This document shows, piece after piece, positions 33,333-42,604 of a DNA stretch of 64,000 nt; position 1 is the stretch's first letter, and each line of letters starts with the position of its first letter. The position numbers and the translations under genes were made by a program. Source of the stretch: Rhizobium rhododendri (lineage in GTDB: Bacteria; Pseudomonadota; Alphaproteobacteria; Rhizobiales; Rhizobiaceae); the NCBI RefSeq assembly GCF_007000325.2, contig NZ_CP117267.1:2294001-2358000 (forward strand), given 5' to 3'. A model generated the notes under the pieces. It was not told the origin of the DNA, did no database searches, and saw only the letters and a list, made by a program, of their open reading frames with translations.

Positions 33333-34541
33333 TCAGGCCGCGTGCATCAGCGTGAACAGTTCCTGCGCCCGCTTGACGCCCCGCAACGCGTAGCGGCCGA
33401 CGGAGACGAGATCGTTGCGCTGCGAGACCTCTGCCGCTGCAACGAAGTTCGACGACATGAGCACATCGCGGTCGACGGAATGGCACATCGAGGCGATGCG
33501 GCTGACCTCGTTCACCGCCGGCCCGATGACGGTGAAATCAAGCCGGTCTTGGCTGCCGATATTTCCGTAGAACACCTCGCCGATATGCAGGCCGAGATAG
33601 ATCTCCGTCACCGGCCTGCCCTCGACCTGCCGCTGGGCATTGAGATTGCGCAAACGCTCCCGCAGCAGCGATTCTGCCTTGAGGGCCGCCGCACAGGCAT
33701 CGCGTTCGTCACGCGCCTTGAAGATCGCCAGCGTGCCGTCGCCGATCAGCTTCAGCACGTTGCCGCCTGCCTCGTGGATCGACGAAATGACGGCGTCGGC
33801 GTAGTCGTTGAGCATCGGGATGATCTCGTCGGGCTCCGCCGTATCCGAGATGCGCGTATAGTTGGCGAGATCTGAAAACCAAAGGGCCGCCGAGATGCGC
33901 TCCGTCTTGCCGCGCGTGATCTTGCCACCGAGCACATGCTGCGCCGCGTCTTCGCCGAGATAGACCTCGGCGATCGTACGGGCAATCCGGTCGAGCGCGG
34001 TGCACTTGATCGCCAGCGCGAGCGCAGGCACCAGCCGGCGCAGCGTGGCGATGTCGTCGTCCAGGAAACCATCCTTGTCGGCAGTGGCGAAATGCGCAAA
34101 GAAACAGTCCATGTCGCCGATTGTACCGGCATCCTCGAATGGGTGGGCAAAGGCGATGAAGTCCGTAACGCCCGCCTCCTTCAAGACATCCAGCGTGTAA
34201 AAATCGACAGGATCGCCAAAGCCTATTCGGCGGCGAACTTCCGATGTCATGGTTTCCTGCAGATAGTAAAACGCCGATTTCAGCCAGTTTTCCGCAGCGA
34301 TACCCTGGTTGGTGGAGCCATATTCGAACACAGGCTCGATGACCTCGGTGCTGTCCCAGCGAAACACGCGACCTTCGTAGACCGGATGCAACGTGTCCAT
34401 CAGCGCCATGCCGCGACTAAGTTGCAGCCCGCTTCGGCGACAGGCCTCGCAGAAGCCGCTCAAAAGATCGATTTCAGTCGCGCCCTTCAGACCTCGCTGC
34501 ATCAGCCATGCGGTAATATCTGCGATGTCTTTCTCATGCAT
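33333..34541 (-). CDS. Class III adenylate/guanylate cyclase
   Basis: About 402 residues. The N-terminal half has no membrane segment and is not recognised. The C-terminal domain (from about residue 200) is a class III cyclase with metal-binding Asp in WFSDLANYT and LIGDGTLAIF, and transition-state residues in TVIGPAVNEVSRIA. It should make a cyclic nucleotide, probably cAMP. ATG 34541 has CGGGGA nine bases before it; TTG 34583 is the alternative. Alphaproteobacteria carry many such soluble cyclases. It is convergent with the catabolic operon and probably not part of it. Confidence 0.88.
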   Translation of the reverse strand: MHEKDIADITAWLMQRGLKGATEIDLLSGFCEACRRSGLQLSRGMALMDTLHPVYEGRVFRWDSTEVIEPVFEYGSTNQGIAAENWLKSAFYYLQETMTSEVRRRIGFGDPVDFYTLDVLKEAGVTDFIAFAHPFEDAGTIGDMDCFFAHFATADKDGFLDDDIATLRRLVPALALAIKCTALDRIARTIAEVYLGEDAAQHVLGGKITRGKTERISAALWFSDLANYTRISDTAEPDEIIPMLNDYADAVISSIHEAGGNVLKLIGDGTLAIFKARDERDACAAALKAESLLRERLRNLNAQRQVEGRPVTEIYLGLHIGEVFYGNIGSQDRLDFTVIGPAVNEVSRIASMCHSVDRDVLMSSNFVAAAEVSQRNDLVSVGRYALRGVKRAQELFTLMHAA

Positions 34542-34755
34542 GGATTGGTGTCCCCGAGGCTTGAAAGCTTGGTCTATTCCCAATTGGCCGCACGGAAAAG
34601 GCGAACAAGCAAAAAAGATTGGTCACCTATGTATTTTCGACGCGCCACTTCTAGCTCCCGGCCGTTGATTGATACGAAGGCGTCCCCCATCTCAAGTCAT
34701 GGTTTTGCTGCATCGCAGTCAAGCTGTGCCAAGAGGTTTTGAAAAGGATCCCCTG

Positions 34756-36102
34756 ATGTCCGGCCAAAAGCAAATGAAGCTCGGCGCTTTCATGCGTCCT
34801 GTCAGCCTGCACACCGGCGCCTGGCGCTACCCCGGAGCCTATCCGGATGCCAATTTCAACTTCAGGCACATCAAGAGTTTTGCCCGGAAACTCGAAGCTG
34901 CCAAGTTCGACGCTTTCTTCATGGCCGATCATCTGGCCGTCCTCAACATGCCCATCGAGGCCCTGAAGCGCAGCCATACGGTGACCTCCTTCGAGCCGTT
35001 CACGCTGCTCTCGGCGCTGGCTGCGGTCACCGAGAAGATCGGCCTGGTCGCCACCGCCTCCACCACCTTCGAGCAGCCCTATCATATCGCCCGGCGCTTC
35101 GCCTCGCTCGACCACATCAGCGACGGACGCGCCGGCTGGAACATCGTCACCACGTCCAACCCCGATGCCGCCCTCAACTTCGGCCTCGAAGATCATGTCG
35201 AGCACGACGAGCGCTATCGCCGGGCGCGCGAATTCTATGACGTCGTCACCGGCCTCTGGGACAGCTTTGCCGACGACGCCTTCATCCGCGACACCGAAAC
35301 CGGCATCTTTTTCGACCCGGACAAGATGCACGTGCTCGACCACAAGGGCGAAAGCCTGTCGGTGCGCGGCCCGCTCAACATTGCCCGTACACCGCAGGGC
35401 TGGCCGGTCATCGTCCAGGCCGGCCAGTCCGAGCCCGGCAAGCAGCTGGCAGCCGAGACCGCCGAGGTGGTGTTTGCAGCGCCCCGCGATCTCAAGACCG
35501 CAAAGTCGCTCTATGCCGATATCAAGGGCCGCATGCCTCGCGTCGGTCGCAACCCGGACCACCTTAAAATCCTGCCGGCGGCATTTGTCGTCGTCGGCGA
35601 CAGCGTCGAGGAGGCGCGCGCCAAGCGGGCCCGCCTCGACAGCCTGGTGCATTACGACAGCGCCATCGCCTCGCTGTCGATCTCGCTCGGCCACGACGCC
35701 TCGAAGTTCGACCCCGACGCCCCTCTGCCGCAAATACCCGAAACCAACGCCAGCAAGAGCGGCCGCGAACAAGCGATCCGTATGGCCCAGCAGGAAAACC
35801 TGACCGTCCGCCAGCTTGCCCAGCGGCTGGGCGGCTACGGCGGACTGGCCTTCGTCGGCACGCCCGAGACCATTGCCGACGAAATGGAAACATGGCTGTC
35901 GGAAGAGGGCTCGGACGGCTTCAACGTGGTCTTCCCCTTCCTGCCGCAGGGCCTCGACGATGTCGCCGACCGCCTGGTGCCGGAGTTGCAGCGGCGCGGC
36001 CTTTTCCGCAAGGAATACGAAGGCACCACGCTGCGCGACCATCTCGGCCTGCCACGCCCGGAAAATCGTTTCTTTCCGGCTGTTTCGGAAGCCGCGGAGT
36101 GA
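34756..36102 (+). CDS. LLM-class flavin monooxygenase (NtaA/SnaA/DszA family)
   Basis: Luciferase-like FMNH2-dependent monooxygenase of 448 residues. KLGAFMRPVSLHTGAWRYP and GRAGWNIVTTSN are typical of the NtaA/DszA group, which oxidises chelators, sulfur compounds or other xenobiotics with reduced flavin supplied by a separate reductase. AAAAGGAT precedes ATG 34756. A small CMD-like gene follows 52 bases later. No flavin reductase is next to it. The substrate cannot be inferred. Confidence 0.9.
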   Translation: MSGQKQMKLGAFMRPVSLHTGAWRYPGAYPDANFNFRHIKSFARKLEAAKFDAFFMADHLAVLNMPIEALKRSHTVTSFEPFTLLSALAAVTEKIGLVATASTTFEQPYHIARRFASLDHISDGRAGWNIVTTSNPDAALNFGLEDHVEHDERYRRAREFYDVVTGLWDSFADDAFIRDTETGIFFDPDKMHVLDHKGESLSVRGPLNIARTPQGWPVIVQAGQSEPGKQLAAETAEVVFAAPRDLKTAKSLYADIKGRMPRVGRNPDHLKILPAAFVVVGDSVEEARAKRARLDSLVHYDSAIASLSISLGHDASKFDPDAPLPQIPETNASKSGREQAIRMAQQENLTVRQLAQRLGGYGGLAFVGTPETIADEMETWLSEEGSDGFNVVFPFLPQGLDDVADRLVPELQRRGLFRKEYEGTTLRDHLGLPRPENRFFPAVSEAAE

Positions 36103-36154
36103 CAGAGTTGCGGAAATCGGCAAAAAGAGTGCGATCCCTCCGAGAGCAGCACCG

Positions 36155-36697
36155 ATGAGCCATCTGTCACACTTCGACTACGCCACAGCATCCGATGAGG
36201 CCCGTGCCGAGCATGACCGCGAGGTACTCCTTCGCGGCCGGATGACCAACATGAAGCGGACGCTGCTGCATTCGCCTGTGGCCCACCGCATCTATGCTGA
36301 ATGGTTTACCCTCCGCGAAGAGCTGCGCCCCGATCTCGACGACCGCGCCGTATGGCTCTTCTGCCAGGCAATCGCCATCGAGTGCCGCTCCATCATCCCC
36401 GTCGGCTTTTTCCGTCGCGCGCTGATCAATGCCGGCCTGAAACCCGAGACGATAGAGCCAAGCCCAGACGAGGCCACGCTGATCGCCTTCGGCAAGGCAA
36501 TGGTCGCGGATTCGAACGCCATTCCTGACGAGATCTGGGCGCGCCTCAAAGCCCGCTACGATGAGCCGACGCTGGTCAACCTCGTGGCCTTCGGGGGCAT
36601 CATGATCGCTACGGCGATCTTCAACAACACGGTCAAGATCGACATCGATCCCGAACTTGGCCCCTTTCTTGAAGGTTTCGTGATGCCGCCCCGCTAA
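36155..36697 (+). CDS. Carboxymuconolactone decarboxylase/AhpD-like fold protein
   Basis: Helical protein of 180 residues. The WLFCQAIAIECRSIIPVGFF region corresponds to the AhpD/CMD core. Peroxidase members have CxxC there, but here the segment is ECRSI, so the second cysteine is missing. AhpD-like peroxidase activity is therefore doubtful. ATG 36155 has only a weak upstream GAGAG. It likely travels with the LLM monooxygenase gene upstream. The specific function is unknown. Confidence 0.7.
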   Translation: MSHLSHFDYATASDEARAEHDREVLLRGRMTNMKRTLLHSPVAHRIYAEWFTLREELRPDLDDRAVWLFCQAIAIECRSIIPVGFFRRALINAGLKPETIEPSPDEATLIAFGKAMVADSNAIPDEIWARLKARYDEPTLVNLVAFGGIMIATAIFNNTVKIDIDPELGPFLEGFVMPPR

Positions 36698-36702
36698 TGG
36701 GC

Positions 36703-37131
36703 CTAGCCAACCACCACCGTTGAAAATTCGGGGTTGCCGCGGATGGTGTTGCTGACGGTGCAGATCTCGCCTTCGGCGGCGTGAGCGATGGCGTTACGGG
36801 TTTTGTCGTCGAAGTCGCCCTTAATGGTGAAGACGATGTGGAACGTCTCGACGCGCGACACGCCCGAGGCTGCCTTCTGTCCGGTTACCTCGGCCGTCAC
36901 TTCGGACAGCTTGTCCAGCACGCCCATCTGTCCTGCGGCCATGCGGGCGCTGAGCACGAGGCAGGCGGACAGCGATGCGTAGAGCAGGTCGAGCGGGTTG
37001 AAGCCGACCTGCGACGGCGCCGTCACCACGTTGATCTCGCCGCCGGTAACCGACGTCACCTGCGGAAAGCCGGTGCGGCCGAGCACGGCCCTAGCGCCCG
37101 TCTGCCGTTCCTTGCCCTTCAACTCAACCAT
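36703..37131 (-). CDS. OsmC family peroxiredoxin-like protein
   Basis: Protein of 142 residues with the OsmC layout. One redox cysteine is in LYASLSACLVLSARMA and the second in GEICTVSNTIRGN. These proteins reduce organic hydroperoxides with thiols. ATG 37131 gives the start MVELKGKERQTGARA, and the longer frame is discarded. The gene is convergent with the CMD-like gene, stop to stop by six bases. It is probably a housekeeping oxidative-stress protein. Confidence 0.88.
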   Translation of the reverse strand: MVELKGKERQTGARAVLGRTGFPQVTSVTGGEINVVTAPSQVGFNPLDLLYASLSACLVLSARMAAGQMGVLDKLSEVTAEVTGQKAASGVSRVETFHIVFTIKGDFDDKTRNAIAHAAEGEICTVSNTIRGNPEFSTVVVG

Positions 37132-37289
37132 GTCGAAAACCCCTGCCTGCAATTTACCTGTCGATGCGAAACAGATAGGCATTTCGCGTCAGGGAAACAA
37201 TCGCCGTCCTTGTGTCAATCCCGCCGTTGAGGCTTGCAACGCGAGCGGCGTTGGTTCATGCCCGTGTTAACGACATCAGGCAGACAACC

Positions 37290-38555
37290 ATGACCGTCAC
37301 CGATCCCCGCGCCTTTCTCACAGCCCTGTTCGATGTGGCCGTCGCTGCGGCCGATCCACTGGCAGGCATCCGCCGCCATCTTCCACGGCAACCGAAAGGC
37401 CGAACCATCGTCATCGGCGCAGGCAAGGGCTCGGCGCAGATGGCCGCAGCGCTGGAAAGCTGCTGGGACGGACCGCTGGAAGGGCTCGTCGTCACACGCT
37501 ACGGCTTTGCCGTTGCCTGCGAGCGCATCGAAATCGTCGAAGCGTCGCACCCCGTCCCCGATAGATCTGGGCTCGATGCCGCGACGCGGCTGCTGCGTCT
37601 GGTGCAGGGGTTGAGTGCCGACGATCTGGTGATTGCGCTGATATCGGGAGGCGGCTCGGCGCTGCTGCCTTCGCCGGCCGTAGGGCTGACGCTTGACGAC
37701 GAGATTGCCGTCAACCGCGCCCTCCTCGCATCCGGCGCGCCGATCTCCGTCATGAACACCATCCGCAAGCATATCTCGACCATCAAGGGCGGCCGGCTTG
37801 CCGTCGCCGCCTATCCCGCCAAGGTCGTCACCCTTGTCGTCTCCGATATCCCGGGCGACGACCCGGCGCTCGTGGCCTCCGGCCCGACGATTGCCGGTAC
37901 CGGCGATCGCTCCGACGCACTGGACTTCATCCGGCAATATTCTCTCGCCCTTCCCGCCAATGTCCTCGCGCACATCGGAAGCCCGCAAGCCGATGCACCG
38001 GCCACCGACGACCCGCGTTTTGCGCGCAACGAAGTCCACGTGATCGCCTCGGCAGGCGTTTCGCTGGAAGCAGCCGCGAACGCATCCCGCGCCTTCGGCA
38101 TCGAAGCAGCCATCCTGTCCGATTCGATAGAAGGCGAGGCCCGCGAGGCGGCCCGTGTGCATGCTGCCATTGCCCGCGAAATAGCGGCGCGCAATCGCCC
38201 GTTCGCAAAACCCGTCGTGCTTCTGTCAGGGGGCGAGACCACGGTGACGGTGGCCGGCGACGGCAAGGGTGGCCGGAACTCGGAATTCCTGCTGTCTCTC
38301 GCCATCGATATCGACAGTTTTGAGGGCATCGACGCCATCGCCGCCGATACGGATGGTATCGATGGGAGCGAGGACAATGCGGGAGCCTTTGCGGACGGCA
38401 GCAGCGCTGTCCGCATGCGCGCGGCTGGCATCGTGCCCGCCGATCGCCTACGCAACAACGACGCCTGGTCGGCTTTTCACGCCATCGGCGATATCTTCGC
38501 CCCGGGTCCGACCGGCACCAACGTAAACGATTTCCGCGCCATCCTGATCCGCTAG
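37290..38555 (+). CDS. ttuD: Glycerate 2-kinase (MOFRL/DUF4147 family)
   Basis: Kinase of 421 residues that phosphorylates D-glycerate at C2. VIGAGKGSAQMAAALE and VIALISGGGSALLPSPAVG in the N-terminal part and GETTVTVAGDGKGGRNSE in the MOFRL part are hallmarks. ADTDGIDGSEDNAGAFAD near the end binds the substrate or metal in relatives. ATG 37290 was chosen from a longer frame because the family starts at this point. Transcribed alone, it would feed glycerate from tartrate, glyoxylate or serine routes into glycolysis. Confidence 0.92.
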   Translation: MTVTDPRAFLTALFDVAVAAADPLAGIRRHLPRQPKGRTIVIGAGKGSAQMAAALESCWDGPLEGLVVTRYGFAVACERIEIVEASHPVPDRSGLDAATRLLRLVQGLSADDLVIALISGGGSALLPSPAVGLTLDDEIAVNRALLASGAPISVMNTIRKHISTIKGGRLAVAAYPAKVVTLVVSDIPGDDPALVASGPTIAGTGDRSDALDFIRQYSLALPANVLAHIGSPQADAPATDDPRFARNEVHVIASAGVSLEAAANASRAFGIEAAILSDSIEGEAREAARVHAAIAREIAARNRPFAKPVVLLSGGETTVTVAGDGKGGRNSEFLLSLAIDIDSFEGIDAIAADTDGIDGSEDNAGAFADGSSAVRMRAAGIVPADRLRNNDAWSAFHAIGDIFAPGPTGTNVNDFRAILIR

Positions 38556-38581
38556 CGCAGCAACCCTGCGGGCCTATTGAT

Positions 38582-38758
38582 TTAGGATTTGGAGCAATCG
38601 TCGCATCGACCATAGGCAGCGGCGGTGGATGTCCAGCGGAAGAAATGGCTGTGGCAGCCAACGCATTCGATTTTGGTGACGGGACTTTTCTTGGCGGGAC
38701 GCGCAAGAAATGGCAGGCGATTCTCGGTCTTCCACTGCTCAAGCCTGGTGACGATCAT
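38582..38758 (-). CDS. Small zinc-ribbon-like protein (58 aa)
   Basis: Basic small protein with two CxxC pairs, IECVGCHSHFF and GRCDDCSKS, likely a zinc ribbon. ATG 38758 follows GGGAGGG closely, better than the start 29 codons upstream. Such proteins may bind nucleic acid. It is convergent with the glycerate kinase gene. The 331 bases upstream of it (38759-39089) show no gene, only AT-rich promoter-like sequence. Confidence 0.6.
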   Translation of the reverse strand: MIVTRLEQWKTENRLPFLARPAKKSPVTKIECVGCHSHFFRWTSTAAAYGRCDDCSKS

Positions 38759-39089
38759 GTCGCCCTCCCGCAAACCGCGTTCTGTCTCGAAACAAGACTG
38801 CCCTAGTTTGGAAATTTTGCGAGAGCCCGGCCTGTCCAGACACATTAAATTTTTTCAACAGCGTTAATCGATAGTAAAAATACAATAAGTAGCCCGTGAG
38901 AAATAACGTTTCTATTGTTGAAATCTGCAGACAAGCTCCACCATACAGCTGTTCACCAGCCGATTTTCAAGCGACTCACATCCCTGCGCCACAGGACGGT
39001 ATCGCCATTACTTCCGATTCAATTATGACTGGACATATGGGGAAGGCAGCGCTCTTCTGGCGTTTATCCTGTTTCGGAGAACCGACGAC

Positions 39090-40835
39090 ATGCACCTGAC
39101 TGCCAAGCGCTTGACCCTGACCGCCCTGATCCTGACGCTCGACCTGATAGCAGTGATGCCGGCCTCTGCAGCTTCCCCGCAACCGGTGAAGGCAGATCAC
39201 GGCATGGTGGTCACGGCCCAGCACCTGGCAACAGATGTCGGGGTCGCAGTCCTGAAAAGCGGTGGCAACGCTATCGATGCCGCTGTCGCGGTTGGCTATG
39301 CCCTCGCGGTTGTCTATCCGACAGCTGGCAACATCGGCGGAGGCGGCTTCATGACCATCCGCCTGAAGGACGGCAGGACAACCTTTCTCGACTTCCGCGA
39401 GCGGGCGCCGCTTGCCGCCACCAAGACGATGTATCTCGATGACAAGGGCAACGTCGTCAAAGGCGCCAGCACCGAGGGCTACCTTGCCGTCGGCGTGCCG
39501 GGATCGGTGATGGGCCTCGAGACGGCGCGCGAAAAATACGGCACGAAATCGCGCGAGGAGCTGATGGGGCCGGCAATCCGCTATGCCCAGGAAGGCTTCA
39601 CGCTCGACCAAGGCGATGTCGTCGAACTCGGCGGCGGCCAGAAGCGCCTGTCGCGCGACCCGGCTGCGGCTGCCATCTATGTCAAGCAAGATGGCAAGTC
39701 GTTTGCGGTCGGCGACCAGTTGCGCCAGCCGGACCTCGCCGCCACCTTGTCGCAGATTGCCGAGAACGGTCCTGACGGATTCTACAAGGGCCGGACGGCA
39801 GATGCGATCGTCAAGGCGAGCCAGGACAAGGGCGGCGTCCTCGCCAAGGCAGACTTCGACCAGTACAAGGTCCGCGAACTCGCACCGGTCACCTGCAATT
39901 ACCGGGGTTACGAGATCGTCTCTTCGCCCCCGCCCTCCTCCGGCGGCGTCATCATCTGCGAAATCCTCAACGTGCTCGAAGGCTATCCGCTGTCCTATCT
40001 CGGTTACGGCTCGGCAGAAACAGTACATCTGATGGTCGAGGCCATGCGCCACGCCTATGTCGACCGCAACGCGCCCCTTGGCGACCCCGACTTCGTCGAC
40101 AACCCGGTCGCAAAGCTGCTCGACAAGGGCTACGCCAAGCAGATCCGCGACAGCATCGATCCCTACCGCGCCGGCGTCTCCAAGGACCTGATGCCGAAGG
40201 GTTTTGGCGAGAGCCACGAGACCACCCATTATTCGATTATAGACAATGACGGCAACGCCGTGGCCGTCACCTATACCCTGAACGGCTCGTTTGGCGCCGG
40301 CGTCGTCGCACCCGGTACCGGCGTGCTGCTCAACAACGAGATGGACGATTTCACCTCCAAGCCCGGCGTGCCCAATCTCTATGGCCTAGTGCAGGGCGAG
40401 GCCAACGCCATCCAGCCGAAGAAGACGCCGCTGTCGTCGATGAGCCCGACCATCATCGCCAAGGACGGCAAGCCCTTCATGGTCATCGGCAGCCCTGGCG
40501 GTGCCCGCATTATCACCATCACGCTCGAGACGATCGTCAACGTCATCGATTTCGGCATGGATATCCGCCAGGCCATCGATGCACCGCGCATCCATCACCA
40601 GTGGCTGCCGGACAAGGTCTTCACCGAGCCCTACGCGCTGTCACCCGACACGATGCGGCTGCTTGCCGCCATGGGCTACAACGTCGCGGTCGACAAGGAC
40701 TGGCCGATCTGGGGCCAGGCAGCCGGCATCTTGGTCGGCGGCAAGAGCGTTGCCGAGATCGCGGCCGGCGGTGGTGCGCGCTACAACGGCGCGATGGACA
40801 GCAGGGCCGGTTCCGGCACGGCGAGCGGCTACTAG
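39090..40835 (+). CDS. ggt: Gamma-glutamyltransferase
   Basis: Exported proenzyme of 581 residues. A signal peptide ends near PASAA, and the opening GMVVTAQHLATDVGVAVLKS is typical. The self-cleavage site and catalytic Thr lie in SHETTHYSIIDNDGN at about residue 383. NNEMDDFTSKPG and GSPGGARIITITLE form the small-subunit binding pocket. It hydrolyses or transfers gamma-glutamyl groups of glutathione in the periplasm. It is transcribed alone. Confidence 0.95.
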   Translation: MHLTAKRLTLTALILTLDLIAVMPASAASPQPVKADHGMVVTAQHLATDVGVAVLKSGGNAIDAAVAVGYALAVVYPTAGNIGGGGFMTIRLKDGRTTFLDFRERAPLAATKTMYLDDKGNVVKGASTEGYLAVGVPGSVMGLETAREKYGTKSREELMGPAIRYAQEGFTLDQGDVVELGGGQKRLSRDPAAAAIYVKQDGKSFAVGDQLRQPDLAATLSQIAENGPDGFYKGRTADAIVKASQDKGGVLAKADFDQYKVRELAPVTCNYRGYEIVSSPPPSSGGVIICEILNVLEGYPLSYLGYGSAETVHLMVEAMRHAYVDRNAPLGDPDFVDNPVAKLLDKGYAKQIRDSIDPYRAGVSKDLMPKGFGESHETTHYSIIDNDGNAVAVTYTLNGSFGAGVVAPGTGVLLNNEMDDFTSKPGVPNLYGLVQGEANAIQPKKTPLSSMSPTIIAKDGKPFMVIGSPGGARIITITLETIVNVIDFGMDIRQAIDAPRIHHQWLPDKVFTEPYALSPDTMRLLAAMGYNVAVDKDWPIWGQAAGILVGGKSVAEIAAGGGARYNGAMDSRAGSGTASGY

Positions 40836-41071
40836 CGCGGTATCTGCCGGCAAAATCCGGCCGTCGCCTGCCAGATCCGGGCAAAACTGTTGCAGGTCTG
40901 CAAAATAAGTCTGCCTTTCTAGTTTTGCGGGGTTGATCTGCATAATTGCATATAGCAAAGCTGGAAAACGAGGCGTATACCGGCCCGGTTCAAATGCGGC
41001 TCTTGCGCCGTTACCAGATTTGCGGGTCTGCCCCCGGGCTCCCACCGCACCACCGAGAGCGATAACCGACG

Positions 41072-42520
41072 ATGTCGGATCAGACCTATCCGTCCGCCTC
41101 CCGGCCGGCGGCACCAAATTTCCGTACGATTGCGCTGATCGTCGCCAGTTCGATGTTCATGGAACAGCTGGACGCCACCGTGCTGGCAACGGCCCTGCCG
41201 ACGATGGCGCGCGACTTCAACGTCAGCCCGCCGGCAATGAGCATCGCGCTGACATCGTATCTGCTCAGCCTGGCGATTTTCATTCCCGCCAGCGGCAAGA
41301 TCGCCGACCGCTTCGGCTCGCGCACCGTGTTTCGCAGCGCCATAGCCGTGTTCGTATTCGGCTCCATCCTCTGCGCACAGGCTCCGACATTGTCCTTCCT
41401 CGTGGTCGCCCGGCTGATCCAGGGGATCGGCGGCGCCATGATGATGCCGGTCGGCCGTCTCGTGCTGATGCGCAGCGTCGACCGCAAGGATCTGGTCTCG
41501 GCCATGTCCTGGCTGCTGGTGCCGGCGCTGATCGGCCCGATCGTCGGACCGCCGGTGGGCGGCATGTTCGTCACCTACCTCGACTGGCGCTGGATCTTCT
41601 ACATAAACGTGCCCATCGGCATCCTTGGCTTCGTGCTCGTCAGCATCTTCATCGAGGACGTCAAGGGACCGGCGAACGGACCGTTCGATCTCTCCGGCTT
41701 CATCCTGTCCGGCATTTCGCTGGGCTCCCTGCTGTTCGGCTTCGAGATGTCCAGCCGCTCGGGCGAAGGCTCCATGGCCATCATGCTGATTGCGATAGGG
41801 GTGCTGTTCGGCATCGCCTATCTCAGACACGCCAAGAAGCATCCGTCGCCGATCATGGATTTCTCGCTGATGCGGGTGCCGAGCTTCGGGGCGTCCGTCA
41901 TTGCAGGCTCGCTGACCCGCATCACTCAAGGGGCACAACCGTTTCTGATCCCGCTGATGCTGCAGCTCGGCTTCGGCATGTCGGCAGCCGCTGCCGGCCG
42001 GATCGTCATCGCCACGGCCATCGGCTCCATGGCCATGAAAGCCCTGCAATCAAAGGTGCTGAAACGTTTCGGCTTCCGCAACAGCCTCATGGTTTTCGGC
42101 GTCATCGGCACGCTCGGCTACGGCACCTGCGCCGCCTTCCGTCCGGATTGGCCGATGCCGCTGATCTTCGTGATCCTGATGCTGTGCGGCTTCTTCATGT
42201 CGTTCCAGTTCACGGCCTACAACACCATCGCCTATGACGAGATCGACAGAGACCGGATGAGTGCTGCCACCAGCTTCTACACGACCTTCCAGCAACTGAT
42301 GCTGTCGCTCGGCATCTGCGTCGCAGCCCTGGCGCTGCACGGCTCGATGTTCATCCAGGATCACCAGCAGGCCGAACTCAACGACTTTTCAGCCGCCTTC
42401 ATCGTGGTCACGCTGATTTCGCTGAGCGCGACGATCTGGAACTCCCGCTTTTCGAAGACCGCCGGCGCCGAAATGAGCGGCTACAAGAGCAAGCGTCCGT
42501 CGCCGATCAGTGAACACTGA
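41072..42520 (+). CDS. MFS drug transporter, DHA2 family
   Basis: Fourteen-helix major facilitator of 482 residues. FMEQLDATVLATALPTMARD is the DHA2 motif D1, and GSRTVFRSAIAVFVFGS and RLIQGIGGAMMMPVGRL follow. QPFLIPLMLQLGFGMS and YDEIDRDRMSAATSFYTTFQ are in the second half. It probably exports toxic compounds with protons. The fused VOC/esterase gene starts 84 bases downstream, and related quinone-detoxifying proteins are often paired with exporters, so a shared role is possible. Confidence 0.9.
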   Translation: MSDQTYPSASRPAAPNFRTIALIVASSMFMEQLDATVLATALPTMARDFNVSPPAMSIALTSYLLSLAIFIPASGKIADRFGSRTVFRSAIAVFVFGSILCAQAPTLSFLVVARLIQGIGGAMMMPVGRLVLMRSVDRKDLVSAMSWLLVPALIGPIVGPPVGGMFVTYLDWRWIFYINVPIGILGFVLVSIFIEDVKGPANGPFDLSGFILSGISLGSLLFGFEMSSRSGEGSMAIMLIAIGVLFGIAYLRHAKKHPSPIMDFSLMRVPSFGASVIAGSLTRITQGAQPFLIPLMLQLGFGMSAAAAGRIVIATAIGSMAMKALQSKVLKRFGFRNSLMVFGVIGTLGYGTCAAFRPDWPMPLIFVILMLCGFFMSFQFTAYNTIAYDEIDRDRMSAATSFYTTFQQLMLSLGICVAALALHGSMFIQDHQQAELNDFSAAFIVVTLISLSATIWNSRFSKTAGAEMSGYKSKRPSPISEH

Positions 42521-42604
42521 GGGCTCGCCGGGCGCATTGATGCCAACCCTCCTTCCGGTCTAGATGAGCTCAGGTCGCAAAGCGGGCAGAGCCCTGGAGC
42601 AGAG

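Noticed and set aside
34651..36123. Minus-strand frame of 490 codons over the LLM monooxygenase gene
   Set aside because: Shadow of a clear gene, with low-complexity composition and no motif.
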